Assembly (NCBI GenBank): GCA_013076295.1
Contig: RQOL01000861.1
Span: forward strand, 2,356,001-2,420,000
Length of the DNA stretch: 64,000 bases
Direction of reading: 5' to 3'
Source: Sanderia malayensis
Taxonomy: Eukaryota; Cnidaria; Scyphozoa; Semaeostomeae; Pelagiidae
Shown: positions 53,234 through 64,000 of the stretch, in pieces
How the letters are laid out: each line of letters begins with the position of its first letter
How positions within the stretch are numbered: the stretch's first letter is position 1
Made by a program: the position numbers and the translations under genes
The notes under the pieces: model-generated
What the model saw: the letters and a program-made list of their open reading frames with translations, nothing else
Told to the model about the DNA's origin: nothing
Databases searched by the model: none

Positions 53234-55498
53234 ATGATGCTGAGAAGATCTTTGCTGAAATTTAGATTTGTCACATTTCGTGCCATCCATGTAAACACGC
53301 GTTTTTTATCAACAATTAACAAGGAAGTCAAAATTCATTCCGTGTTGGGGAAAGATAATGTTGTTAAAAGCGCAATATTTCAAGACATTCCAGACAATGT
53401 ATCTGTTTATGATCATGTCACGTCAAACTTCTCAAACATGAAGGATAAAATCGCATTCGTAAGTAAACCAGACAGACCTACCACCGTACATAATAACTTT
53501 TATTAAATTATTTAACTAAAATATTCTCTTGTCGTGTCAGAACGCTCAAACAATTATTAATTTCAGATTGATGGAATATCAGGTGAAAAATTTTCCTATG
53601 GGAATCTGGAGTCAGAGTCGCGAAAGTTTGGTTCATTTATTTCCAAAAATGATTTTAACATGCATGACACTTTGGTCATATATTCACCAAATGATGTGAA
53701 ATATGCTGCAATTGTACTTGGTACTTTGGCAATTGGAGGCTCTGTTTCTACTGCCAATCCGCAGTATACAAAATTGGAATTAGTTAATCAATTGTTGGAT
53801 TCCAAATCAAAAATGATTGTCACAACATCTGCACTGCTAGAAACAGCCAAATCTGCAGCTAAAGAAACTGGAATCAAACAAATAATAAATATTGATGAAG
53901 GGTGCGATAATGTTCATGATGGAGTATTCACTTGGTCTGATATCATTTCTGATGATGGAAATGCTTTTGAAAATCGTTCAACACAAATTAATGCAAAAGA
54001 AACTTGTGCATTGTTGCCATATTCAAGTGGCACCACAGGTAAACCAAAAGGTGTTGTTTTAACACATCATAATCTTGTCGCAAATGGACTTCAATTGGAT
54101 TCGTTTTCGGAAACGCTTCCCAGAAATATTTCTCTCGGATTGTTGCCATTTTTCCACATCTATGGTTTATCAATTATTCTTCTGAGTGGATTGAGAAATG
54201 GTGAAACTATTGTCACACTTCCAAAATTTGAGCCACAATCTTTCCTGCAAGCTATTCAGGATCATAAGGTATTTTTCTCATTTTAAACCTATGTAATACG
54301 CTATTGTTTTTCTTCAGAAATTTGCAATCAATGTCACTGAACACTTTTTTACACATTAATAGATTGATTATTTATATTTGGTACCACCTTTGGTCTTATT
54401 CCTGATCAAAGCCCCAGAAGTTGCTAATTATGACATCAGCAGTATAAGACATGTGACTTCAGGTGCAGCACCTTTTGGTACTGACCTTTGGAAAAGTTTC
54501 ACTGACAAATTTTCCTCTCAAATAAAAGTCATACAAGGTCAGTATAAGAATTGTTTGCTTGTGATAAAAGGCGTGTCAAAGGACTATCTTTAGTTATTTA
54601 ATGGGATGTTTATTTCAATTAAAAGGTTATGGTTTATCAGAGGTTAGCCCACTTGCAACCTTGACTCCTGGTGATGATGTCACGGTTGGCTCAGTTGGAA
54701 AAATAGTGCCAAATTCTGAAATGAAGGTGATGAATTATCTTTGAATCCTTCATTCATATGGGCAATGGCAAGATATTAATATTTAAATAAATAATTTATG
54801 AACTTCTATTTGGTTGTAAGGTTGTGGACTCAGTTAATGGTAAAAATCTAGGTCCAAATTCAGTTGGAGAAATAGCAATAAAAGGTCCCCATGTCATGAA
54901 AGGTATACTCTTAATAATTGAATCAATAATCTTATCATGATAAATGATGTAGAATTTGTATGCACTTTTGGATTGAAATATTTTCCCCTTCAGGTTATTT
55001 GAATAATCCTGAAGCCACAGATGAATGCCTTACAAAAGATGGATGGTTTCTTTCTGGCGACCTTGGTTATTATGACGATGGTCATAATTTTTATATTGTT
55101 GATCGATCAAAAGAACTCATTAAGTACAAAGGAATGCAGGTATGTTTTGAAAGCATCAACTATCTTGAAGTGGAATCTATTGTAAAGATAATGATTCTAA
55201 TTTACACTCTAAATGTTGAACTCAGGTTGCACCAGCAGAATTAGAAGATTTTCTTATGTCACATGAAAAAATACGCGATGCAGCAGTGGTAGGGATACCA
55301 GACAAAGAAGCAGGAGAATTGCCAAAAGCATTTGTGGTCACAGATGGAAATATAACTGAGGAAGAGGTGGTAAAATATGTTGAAACATCTCTTGCTCCCT
55401 TCAAACGTTTAAGGGGTGGTGTAGAATTCGTTGATTCAATTCCAAAATCAACAAGTGGAAAGATATTACGAAGAATATTGCGTGAAAAGCACATTTGA
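53234..55498 (+). CDS. 4-coumarate-CoA-ligase-like acyl-CoA synthetase
   Basis: ANL-superfamily adenylating enzyme that activates a carboxylic acid as acyl-AMP and then acyl-CoA. Seven exons (53234-53458, 53567-54268, 54363-54537, 54626-54726, 54821-54902, 54994-55139, 55226-55498) give 567 aa in frame. Signature motifs are the phosphate loop [32 protein letters not shown], hinge [17 protein letters not shown] and the catalytic Lys in STSGKILRR. The N-terminal ~30 residues ([18 protein letters not shown]) are basic and amphipathic, resembling a mitochondrial presequence. The C-terminus EKHI is not a peroxisomal PTS1. The substrate is unknown; insect luciferase is in the same branch. A poly(A) signal lies at 55664-55669. 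Confidence 0.93.
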
Positions 55499-55981
55499 TC
55501 CTTCACAGTAGCAGCATATATTATGAACTTAAATAACCATTTTATACTTTACCATATCATTTAAGAGGAAAATATTATTATTGCTTTATGAAAAACTAAA
55601 GAAAAAAGTTGCATGACAGCTGACTTTGTAATGTTTCCTGCCTCTGTCTTTGTTATATTGTCCAATAAAGAAATAAAAAGATCTAGCTACCAACTCAATA
55701 TTATATTTTTATGAGAACATCACCTATGCCATCCCTAGATTACATAATATCTGTTTAAAATATAAAGTACGCAACAAATGCAAGCAAAGTTGACCAGCGA
55801 GGTTGGTTATACTGCTATTCAAAAATAAATGCATTTAACTATCTGTGAGCTCACCTCCTATAAACATGAATACATTAAGAGTGTTTTTCAACCCGAGAGA
55901 TTTAATTATTACTTACTTAAAATGATATTCCTATTGTCTTCAAATGTCTATTACTGGCAATATAAATTTAGAAAGAGGAAA
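55499..55981. other. Convergent intergenic spacer (ligase / GRASP)
   Basis: Holds the AATAAA of the ligase gene at 55664-55669. No other gene or repeat is seen. Confidence 0.5.
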
Positions 55982-58416
55982 TTAAGTAAGGGTTACTTCA
56001 CCGGTAGATAAATTCGACACATTTTTATTCGAATTATCAAGATTTTCGGACAGGGCTGTTGGAACAGCTCCATCAGTGATATCAGCAACCAACGGAATAG
56101 GATTAGCCACAATGATTGTATTACTGCCTTCAGAAGATGACGATGAAGTGGGGAGAATAGCAGCGGAATTGTTATCAGGTAATACTGCTGCAGTAATGGG
56201 TGCGTGCGATGTGGCCATTAATGGAGCCGGGAATGTTGGTGTACCGTGACCTGGGTGATCAAGTGATTGTTGAGTAGTCGCAGGAGTTGGTATCATTGCT
56301 TCAGCAGGCAACAATGAAGTTGTATTACTTATTGGAGAAGCTGAGGATGGTAATGTACCAGGTAATTTACTTGTTAACAAAGGGGCTTGCATTGATGCTG
56401 TTGGTTGGTATCCAAGATGCAGGTTGGCCAAATTTTTCTCTAAATCTTTCAGATAAGAGAATATTATATTCATACTTATCTCCAATTTTACATAGACTGC
56501 CCCAATAAAGGCATACTGGGTTTGTGGTGTGTTATAATTAATGTTAAACAAACCATGCAAGACACTTACCCGTTTTCGCTTGCTGTCCACCTTTTGAATC
56601 TCCAACCAATGAAACCTTGAAAAAAATGAAAAACATTAACACTGCTGTTGTCAAATAGAGACATTGGATAATTTGTGCAAAGGACGACAAACATGAAAAA
56701 TATTTGTCATGTACTTCGGAAAATCCTCCTTCCGAGCTTGCAACTGGCATAATTGGCGGAGAAGGCTTTGACTCATCATCACGGACAGGTATTCGGTGTA
56801 AATATCCATAGCCAATGCCACAGCCAAGACTAAATATAAAAAATTGTAAAAAATTACAGAATAACATTCTCATTGAGTGCTCACATTAAAATAAATTAGC
56901 ATGAATTATCATGTATACCACACCTTCCATCTCCTCCCCAATTAGAATTTGGTGTTATGTTGACCTGAAATACATTAGTAATGTTTATGCATTACTGATG
57001 GCTGTGAACTCAAGGCTCTGTATGAGTAATAAATTTTGCATGTGATTTTGCTATATTGAAATATACTCACTTCTCTGCAGCCGTCTGTTTCTATATTATA
57101 AACATAAAACTTTAGAGGCTTGCCTTCTTGACCTTCAATAAGGGTGAAAAAGTCTTCAGCCTAAGAAAACAAAACATGTTTCAAGATGGTGTTGTCCTTA
57201 GAAACAAATGAAGAACAAATACAAGTTATGTTGCAAGCAAATAAATACCTCATGCAAAATGGAATCTGCCCCAATTATATAATCTGTATTGGATCTTAGC
57301 CCCGCAATATCAGCTGGAGAGTTCGGCTGGACATCCTACAAAAAACAAAATGAGCATTATAGTTACATAAAATTTTACATGCGATACCAACTGAGCCCTT
57401 GAAATCTATCAATCTACCACAAATTCTGCAATCGATACCAAGTTTTATCGAACTTGTGTAACACACTGCAAACCACATTAAAAGAAAAACCTTTAAAATG
57501 CTTACCAGAACGTGCCAAACATTTTCATTTGCTCCCTCAAAAGAGCAAAAGCGAATACTGACACCTGAAGCAAAAAAAACATAAATCACAAAAATATATG
57601 CTTGTTATTATTTTACAACAAATGATCGCAGATCAACCCAAGTAGGAAAATCAATTTTCATTTATAGATTGTGACATTCTATAACGTACCAAGTAGGCCT
57701 TGACCTCCCCAAAAATTACTCGGAGTGATGCTGACCTCTATAAAAAATAGAAAATACTTAATACCTAGTGTATGGGGTACACAAATGAGCAAAATAAAGT
57801 AAAGTTTAGCAGCAGTGTTGGTATTCAACTCATAATCTAGGTACCTCTCGTTTTTCCAGTCTTGCTGCTATATACTAACATCTTTACTGGCTTTTCAGAA
57901 TTATTTTTCAAAACATTTTTTAGAGAGTCATTGTCGGTATCCTGCAAAAAATATTCACACTGCTCAATATAGGTGGGTGACTGACCTTGCAAAGAAATAG
58001 AGTACATGTCTAGGATTCATCATAATGACTACATTGTAATTAATTAGAGAAGCAATAAATTATGTAATTTTTATTCACACTATGCTTACCAATCTCACAT
58101 TTTCAACCATGACAATAAAATCAAAGAAAGGTTCAAGTCCTGCTTTATAACCTGGAGATCCTTCTTGAACCTACAAGATGCATATACAATCTAGATCATA
58201 TGATCGATATATGCCATGTTACATATTTCAAAAAAACATAATTTTACATATAAAAGTATATGAAAGCTCAAGTTCCATGTAATACATAACAAAAGACCTT
58301 AGGCCATTTTCTTGAAAAGCGAGAGGAGATCCAAAAACTAAATAACAAACCCTTAAAACATGATATCCTTCTGAGCCACCTCCAGGAACTTCGTTAGCTG
58401 ACGAACCAGCTCCCAT
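55982..58416 (-). CDS. GORASP2: Golgi reassembly-stacking protein (GRASP55/65)
   Basis: Peripheral Golgi protein that tethers and stacks cisternae through tandem PDZ-like GRASP domains. About 11 exons from ATG 58416. The N-terminus [22 protein letters not shown] has the myristoylatable Gly2. The first domain includes [16 protein letters not shown] and [17 protein letters not shown]. The second has [49 protein letters not shown] and the conserved [14 protein letters not shown]. The C-terminal ~190 residues are Ser/Pro/Thr/Ala-rich and disordered, as in the family. Animals outside vertebrates usually have one GRASP gene, so the vertebrate symbol is only nominal. Confidence 0.93.
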
Positions 58417-58927
58417 TTTGTTGTAAATAGTTTTAGATGACCCAACACAAATGTGCTCAAATCAAATCAAATCAAAATAAGGTCTTTTACTTTTTTCGAT
58501 CTTTGGATGGTTGACGTGTCATGTGCAGGACCGCCATTGGTCAGCGAGAGTTTCACCAGGCAAATTGACGTTTCTCTCTCCTTCCGAGAGGCTTTCACTA
58601 CGCAGGGGCATTTACATTTGTCGATCGATTATATTTACCTGCGGAGGCGCTTTTACTGCGGAGCGGCAATAGAATAAGACGTATCGCACAGCAATATTGA
58701 CCAAAACCTTGACAAGAATTTCCCCCTTTTTCTCCAATCATGAAATAGAAACTGGTATTGTATTTTTTTGATTAATAAAATTTACAATTGATAGATATTT
58801 GTGATGAATAAAAATAATGCTAAAAAGTTGGTTGGTGCTCTCTTTATGAAGACGAGGCCATTGGCGAGAGCATTTGCTGTCCCGGCATGCCCTTTGTTCT
58901 TCCTTTAGACCATTCCATTTCACGAAG
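58417..58927. promoter_or_regulatory. GRASP/RPL11 divergent promoter region
   Basis: A 511-bp gap between divergent start codons. The polypyrimidine stretch at 58891-58906, just before the RPL11 start, is the most likely transcription start of that gene. Confidence 0.5.
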
Positions 58928-59876
58928 ATGGCGGTGAGTGTCTTCACGTGTCGATTACTTATTTCATTTCTCGTGTTTTTGCATTGCATCGTAACCTAAG
59001 CAGTTAAAATAAGCCCCATTGATTATCTCTAACATTTTGTTTTAAATTAATTAGTATTTTTCATGGGATTTGCTTGTCATAAGTTGAAACTCTTTTTGGC
59101 CTCCTTGTGAATTTGGACACATGTGATTTTCATGGAACGTTTGAATGCGAGAGGGCTTGTCATATTATTTCATCTAAGCTCAATTTACTCACAGCTAATG
59201 GGAATTATGTTAAATATCGACATTATTATTTTTATGTTAAGATAACCAAGGAAGGAAAGCAGAGTGACAAGGAAAATGTCATGAAAGATATTCGTATAAA
59301 GAAATTATGTCTTAACATTTGCGTGGGAGAAAGTGGCGACAGGCTTGTAAGAGCAGGAAAGGTTCTTGAAGCTTTGACTGGTCAAACTCCAGTTTTTTCA
59401 AAGGCAAGATTCACTGTCAGATCTTTTGGTATCAGAAGAAATGAAAAAATTGCAGTTCACTGCACAGTGCGAGGTCCCAAGGCTGAAGAAATTCTTGAGA
59501 AAGGCTTGAAGGTAAAAATTTATCATTTTATCACTTATGTTTTGTTTCATTACAAACCCTTATCTCTTTTTAATCAGGGAAATAACTTATCTTTACTTTC
59601 TAGGTCAAGGAGTATGAATTGAGGAAGGGAAATTTTTCTGCAACTGGTAATTTTGGATTTGGAATTCAAGAGCATATTGATCTCGGCATCAAGTATGATC
59701 CAGCCATTGGTATTTATGGTATGGACTTTTATGTTGTCCTTGGAAGGCCAGGAGGAAGAGTTGCAAGAAGAAGGCGTTGCAAGACTGCAATTGGTGCCAG
59801 TCATAAAATTGTCAAGGAAGATGCTATGAAATGGTTCCAGAAAAAGTATGAAGGAATCTTGTTACCAGGAAAATGA
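58928..59876 (+). CDS. RPL11: 60S ribosomal protein L11 (uL5)
   Basis: Large-subunit protein of the central protuberance, binding 5S rRNA with RPL5. Exon 1 carries only ATG GCG, followed by a GTGAGT donor, a ribosomal-protein habit. Exons 59251-59511 and 59604-59876 complete a 179-aa protein (178 in vertebrates). Diagnostic stretches are [71 protein letters not shown] and the C-terminus [12 protein letters not shown] pyrimidine-rich CCTTTGTTCTTCCTTT at 58891-58906 may be a 5'TOP start. A poly(A) signal lies at 59943-59948. Confidence 0.97.
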
Positions 59877-60068
59877 GGACTAAAACTCTAAATATCAATT
59901 GTCTTGTATCTTTCCTATTATCATGAAAAGCCAAAAATAGTCAATAAATTGTCTTCTTTTTTTTGAGTCCTCCACCACAAAATTTTCAGAATATTTTCAG
60001 TTTTTTAGAAAATATAATAAACAATTTTTAAGAAGTAAGATATTAATGAATGGAGTCTTTTAACATAG

Positions 60069-61094
60069 TTAATTTACAATATTTTCATTTAAACTTCCTA
60101 GAGTAAAGCTTGTAAAAGCTTCAGAGCTCCTTGAACTCTTTGCTACCTTAAATGTCTTTTCTCTTCTAAAGAAATTCATTTGTTGTTTGCAACATACTAC
60201 TCTGTGGAAAAATCTTCTGAAAGATTTATTAAATATCAAATATGCAGTGGGTGTTGTGCATGTATCTAATGCACTTAAGAAGAACAAAGCAAATGTATAC
60301 CATGAATACAAAAAATTTAATTGTTTTTCATCCTCAATTTCAAAGTACTCAATTATATGTAAAACCATCAAAGGCACATGTGTTATTGAAAATCCAAATG
60401 ACATAATTCCTAAGATGATAAAGACAGCCTTATTCTCCTTTGATCTTGCTTGTAGATATATTGCCTGCATGTGCTTGTTCAATTCTGCTAAGGATTGTTT
60501 CAATTTACGTCTTAACATAAACACAACAGTTATGCAGTAAATTGCTGGAATAAGGAGAAGGAAAACAATAGAAGTTGACCAAATTTCCATTTTGACTTTA
60601 CAAACATCAACGAAAATGTTGTTTGATGTTGTACTATTGTATGTTACCACATTCCAATCATAAAACCTTGGACTGCACATGAGAGCAGTTGAAATGATAA
60701 ATACAACAAAGCACCCAAAAATTGCATGTTTCTTTGAGTTGATCATGTAAAATTGTTCTGTCATTATGACTCTCTTTTGAATATGCACAAGATAAACAAT
60801 AATGAATTCACTCATAAGGTATGCAACAGCACCAAGTTTTGCAATTATTTGACAACTCAAGTGCCCCCAAAACCATGTCCCAGTATAATAAGCAGCATGT
60901 GAAATGATCATGAAGATTGCGATTTTTATTATATTAAATAAAGTCAACAATGACACAAGCATCTCATTTATTGTCAAATGATAATGTTTCCTTCGACGTA
61001 GTGAAAATCCAAGCAGCATTAAATTCCCAGGCAAACCAATAAGAGGAATAATGCAACTTATCACAAGATATTCAACATGACTTGGTTCCTTCAT
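60069..61094 (-). CDS. Single-exon rhodopsin-class GPCR, orphan
   Basis: 341 aa, intronless, seven membrane helices: TM1 VISCIIPLIGLPGNLMLLGF, TM3 region WFWGHLSCQIIAKLG with the disulfide Cys, ECL2 Cys (VDVCKV), TM6 ending ITHVPLM, TM7 CTTPTAYLIFNKSFRRF. The DRY motif is replaced (VHIQKRVIM) and NPxxY is TPTAY. The TM2-TM3 and TM7/helix-8 texture recalls opsin/melatonin-type receptors, but I see no lysine at the retinal-attachment position in TM7. The ligand is unknown. The 3' end faces RPL11 with stops ~190 bp apart. Confidence 0.85.
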   Translation of the reverse strand: MKEPSHVEYLVISCIIPLIGLPGNLMLLGFSLRRRKHYHLTINEMLVSLLTLFNIIKIAIFMIISHAAYYTGTWFWGHLSCQIIAKLGAVAYLMSEFIIVYLVHIQKRVIMTEQFYMINSKKHAIFGCFVVFIISTALMCSPRFYDWNVVTYNSTTSNNIFVDVCKVKMEIWSTSIVFLLLIPAIYCITVVFMLRRKLKQSLAELNKHMQAIYLQARSKENKAVFIILGIMSFGFSITHVPLMVLHIIEYFEIEDEKQLNFLYSWYTFALFFLSALDTCTTPTAYLIFNKSFRRFFHRVVCCKQQMNFFRREKTFKVAKSSRSSEAFTSFTLGSLNENIVN

Positions 61095-61236
61095 ATTTTA
61101 CAGATATTTGAAGGCAAGAGTAATAGTAAAAAACCCTGTTTTCAAACCTTGCCGGGTTGATCTTTGTGATGAAGTCGAGTTTTCGTGCTTAATTATTCCT
61201 CACTAACAACTATACTAACACAAGGCCATAAAAGTT

Positions 61237-61635
61237 CCAGGGTGCATTCCGTGTTAGGCCCACGCCAGAGAAAATTCAACCTTATTCTGGCTGCACGCCA
61301 GGGACAAAACAATACAATATATCACCCTCGGTCGCACGCCAATTGGGTGTTGTCTTTGGGCGTGGTCGCGAAAATACTAAACATTTTTTATCGTTAATTA
61401 AAATTGTTTTCTAGTCTAACTAAAAGTATCGGTTACAGGATATAGCATGAAGGGTTTCATCCGGGGTCAAACAATATTTTCCATTTCATCACTTTCGCTA
61501 CGCCTACCGCCACAATTTATCACGTGCGCCAATACGCCAAGGCTTGCTGCAAACAGACTTCACGCCGGTACGCCGAGGAAAAAGCGAAGTCCACGCCGGA
61601 GATCTCTGGCGTGAACTACATGGAATGCACCCTGG
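61237..61635. mobile_element. hAT-like MITE with CACGCC subterminal repeats
   Basis: A 399-bp unit with ends CCAGGGTGCATTCC and GGAATGCACCCTGG, the inverted repeat extending imperfectly to CACGCCAGAG (~32 bp). Exact 8-bp duplications TAAAAGTT flank it (61229-61236 and 61636-61643). CACGCC/TACGCC words recur inside both ends, like transposase-binding subterminal repeats of hAT elements. There is no coding capacity. Confidence 0.88.
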
Positions 61636-61854
61636 TAAAAGTTTCGTTTTGGCATTACCGATGAGATTTTTACCGTCTTTCTCTGAATCTTATTTTCAAT
61701 TCAGCTTCCTTCTTCAAATTTCTAATTTTTAACAGCGCAAAGCTAAAGTGCAAAACATTTTTAGGATTTTTGTTTCCGTTTTAAGTCCAGTCAACGCATT
61801 CCACACCCGGATTGGATGCTTTCAGGAAAGCAAGTTTGAATCCCCCCCCCCAAC

Positions 61855-63145
61855 CCTAACCCTAACCCTGACATCATAGGCACTGGACCTTATTACATCA
61901 TAAGTCCTCCTGCGCAGTAGCCCATACATGGTACTGCGCATACTCGCCTACCTTTAGTATACTTCAGCCCTAACCCTAATCCTAACCCTAACCCTAACCC
62001 TGACATCATAGGCACTGGACCTTATTACATCATAAGTCCTCCTGCGCAGTAGCCCATACATGGTACTGCGCATACTCGCCTACCTTTAGTATACTTCAGC
62101 CCTAACCCTAATCCTAACCCTAACCCTAACCCTGACATCATAGGCACTGGACCTTATTACATCATAAGTCCTCCTGCGCAGTAGCCCATACATGGTACTG
62201 CGCATACCCGCCTAGCTTTAGTATACTTCAGCCCTAACCCTAACCCTAACCCTAACCCTGACATCATAGGCACTGGACCTTATTACATCATAAGTCCTCC
62301 TGCGCAGTAGCCCATGCATGGTACTGCGCATACCCGCCTACCTTTAGTATACTTCAGCCCTAACCCTAATCCTAACCCTAACCCTGACCACCCTGACATC
62401 ATAGGCACTGGACCTTATTACATCATAAGTCCTCCTGCGCAGTAGCCCATACATGGTACTGCGCATACCCGCCTACCTTTAGTATACTTTAGCCCTAACT
62501 CTAATCCTAACCCTAACCCTAACCATGACCCTGACATCATAGGCACTGGACCTTATTACATCATAAGTCCTCCTGCGCAGTAGCCCATACATGGTACTGC
62601 GCATACTCGCCTACCTTTAGTATACTTCAGCCCTAACCCTAATCCTAACCCTAACCCTAACCCTGACATCATAGGCACTGGACCTTATTACATCATAAGT
62701 CCTCCTGCGCAGTAGCCCATACATGGTACTGCGCATACCCGCCTAGCTTTAGTATACTTCAGCCCTAACCCTAACCCTAACCCTAACCCTGACATCATAG
62801 GCACTGGACCTTATTACATCATAAGTCCTCCTGCGCAGTAGCCCATGCATGGTACTGCGCATACCCGCCTACCTTTAGTATACTTCAGCCCTAACCCTAA
62901 TCCTAACCCTAACCCTGACCACCCTGACATCATAGGCACTGGACCTTATTACATCATAAGTCCTCCTGCGCAGTAGCCCATACATGGTACTGCGCATACC
63001 CGCCTACCTTTAGTATACTTCAACCCTAACCCTACTCCTAACCCTAACCCTAACCCTAACCCTGACATCATTGGCACTAAACCTTATTACGTCATGAATC
63101 CTCTTGCGCAGTAATTCATTTATGGTACTGCGCATACTTAAATTA
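61855..63145. repeat. Telomere-like satellite array 2, with four-monomer higher-order repeat
   Basis: Nine to ten monomers, each a CCCTAA tract plus a ~100-bp block beginning GACATCATAGGCACTGG. The block holds the inverted repeat TGCGCAGTA, a 12-nt spacer and TACTGCGCA. GACATCAT recurs at 61870, 62002, 62134, 62260, 62395, 62533, 62665, 62791, 62926 and 63064. The spacings are 132, then 132-126-135-138 twice: a 531-bp higher-order unit duplicated in tandem. A poly-C run (~61843-61852) precedes it. The block shares the hairpin but not the flanking words with array 1. Confidence 0.93.
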
Positions 63146-63164
63146 TTGATTTTTTCAAAAGACA

Positions 63165-63245
63165 AGGCAGATGCTCTGATCAGGGCTCGAACCAGTTGTT
63201 TTCAGATTACCTTGCAGCCACGTTACCATCGGGCTACAACCTCAA
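63165..63245 (-). repeat. tRNA-like sequence (SINE head) beside array 2
   Basis: Minus strand: B box GGTTCGAGCCC (63193-63183), with TGGTAACGTGGCTGCA starting exactly 35 nt upstream and an A-box-like TAGCCCGATGG before it. The order and spacing match the element beside array 1. Confidence 0.6.
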
Positions 63246-64000
63246 TGGCTTGTGGTAGATAATGGCACGAGGTAAAAAAGATCAACTCAATACATTGCGT
63301 CCCTGTGTTTTGGCTCGTTCTCCGCTCCACCAATAGGTGAGCGAGGTTCGCACATCCATACCCATCCATCGCCCAAGCCCATCCATCACCCATCCACACC
63401 CATGCATGACCCATCGCTCTTGTCTTGTCTCTTGTGTGTTTATTATTTGCGCTGTAAGCAGCAAATATTAAAATACAGACGGTGTGCAGGATATACGCTT
63501 CAGTGAGAAGGCGAGAAATTGGCCAATGGCGGCAGCTAATTCCATAAAGACAATGGCTACAACAATGGCTAGTTTAGCGTATTGTTTACCAGATTAGGAT
63601 TTGCCAAACACCCACAATAATACGTGCGCGCGCATTAATGTCAAACAACGGAACAATCAATGTATTGAAACGTGATGAAGTGAAGAAAGTGAAGAAAATA
63701 ATATCAATATCAAATTAAAGACAAACGTTGCGAAGCTAAAAGTTGAGCTTGAGCAAAACCGAATAACTAATTTTATTGAATATTCACGTTTTTAAACTCC
63801 TGGACATAAAATACCCTGGATTCAATTTTCAGGATTGAACGCAGCAAATTAAAAAACATTTGTTTTGAGACCACTCAAGCAATCATTTTGACTTCAATTT
63901 TCGATCTTGTTTCATCAAAGTTAAAAAAATTTCATTTCCCAAAACAAAAGTGAAATACTATAATTGTTGTATTAGTTGCATAAGCATTACAGCTAGAAAA
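63246..64000. other. Right-edge region, no gene seen
   Basis: It includes CCCATCCA-type minirepeats at ~63353-63412. The rest is AT-rich unique sequence with no supported exon. Confidence 0.5.

Noticed and set aside
58934..59250. snoRNA hosted in RPL11 intron 1
   Set aside because: I looked for box C/D and H/ACA signatures and found no convincing pair.
59107..59622. Longer N-terminus for the ribosomal protein, and a first impression of RPS3
   Set aside because: The upstream part reads through intron 1. The ATG-GCG mini-exon at 58928 gives the expected N-terminus, and the sequence is RPL11 (uL5), not RPS3.

Overview
This is nuclear DNA from an animal. The genes are split by short GT-AG introns, mostly 60-300 bp, and the sequence is AT-rich. 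The gene set is metazoan: an NK2 homeobox gene, a receptor tyrosine kinase, SNAP-25, rhodopsin-class GPCRs and fibronectin/thrombospondin exon modules. Compact introns, close gene spacing, TTAGGG-type repeats and small hAT-like elements suggest a marine invertebrate (tunicate, cnidarian or sponge grade). I cannot name the species. There is no operon logic; several gene pairs share head-to-head promoters or converge closely.

Layout. 1-1937: the 5' part of ANKIB1 (-), with a LINE fragment in an intron. 3178-14602: the splicing factor CWC22 (-), whose ~5.7 kb intron contains a complete NK2 homeobox gene on the same strand (6913-8461). 14875-15129: APC11 (+). 15353-15767: a 100-aa membrane protein (-). 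16091-21277: an ABCG2-type transporter (-), one intron of which holds a telomere-like satellite. 21772-22212: a hAT-type MITE. 22249-23353: a beta-1,3-galactosyltransferase (+). 24471-32977: a 25-exon gene (+) for a ~1,992-aa receptor channel. 33255-34862: an ENPP4/5-like protein that has lost its metal site (-). 35666-36832: NPRL2 (-). 36943-38343: POP4/Rpp29 (+). 38383-39959: a prostanoid-receptor-like GPCR (-). 41371-42606: SNAP-25 (+). 42982-43405: a small, probably mitochondrial protein (-). 45101-51209: a MAM/EGF receptor tyrosine kinase (-). 53234-55498: a 4CL-like acyl-CoA ligase (+). 55982-58416: GRASP55/65 (-). 58928-59876: RPL11 (+). 60069-61094: a single-exon GPCR (-). 61237-61635: a second hAT-like MITE. 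61855-63145: a second telomere-like satellite array.

The main discovery candidate is the 24471-32977 gene. I assembled it exon by exon and it stays in frame through 25 exons. It joins a galactose-binding (SUEL) lectin domain, an ILEI/FAM3-like domain, a thrombospondin type 1 repeat and eight or nine FN3 domains to a GluR0-like channel: a split periplasmic-binding-type ligand domain (S1/S2), a TVGYGD potassium filter and a fourth membrane helix. The canonical amino-acid-binding arginine is not at its expected place. This suggests an adhesion/lectin-coupled, ligand-gated K+ channel.

Other strong points are the nested homeobox gene, the metal-site-dead ENPP, and two telomere-satellite arrays. 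Each array has a higher-order repeat structure, a conserved 9-bp hairpin and an adjacent tRNA-like (SINE-type) sequence. Exon coordinates were read by eye from splice signals and protein continuity; no alignment or transcript data were available.
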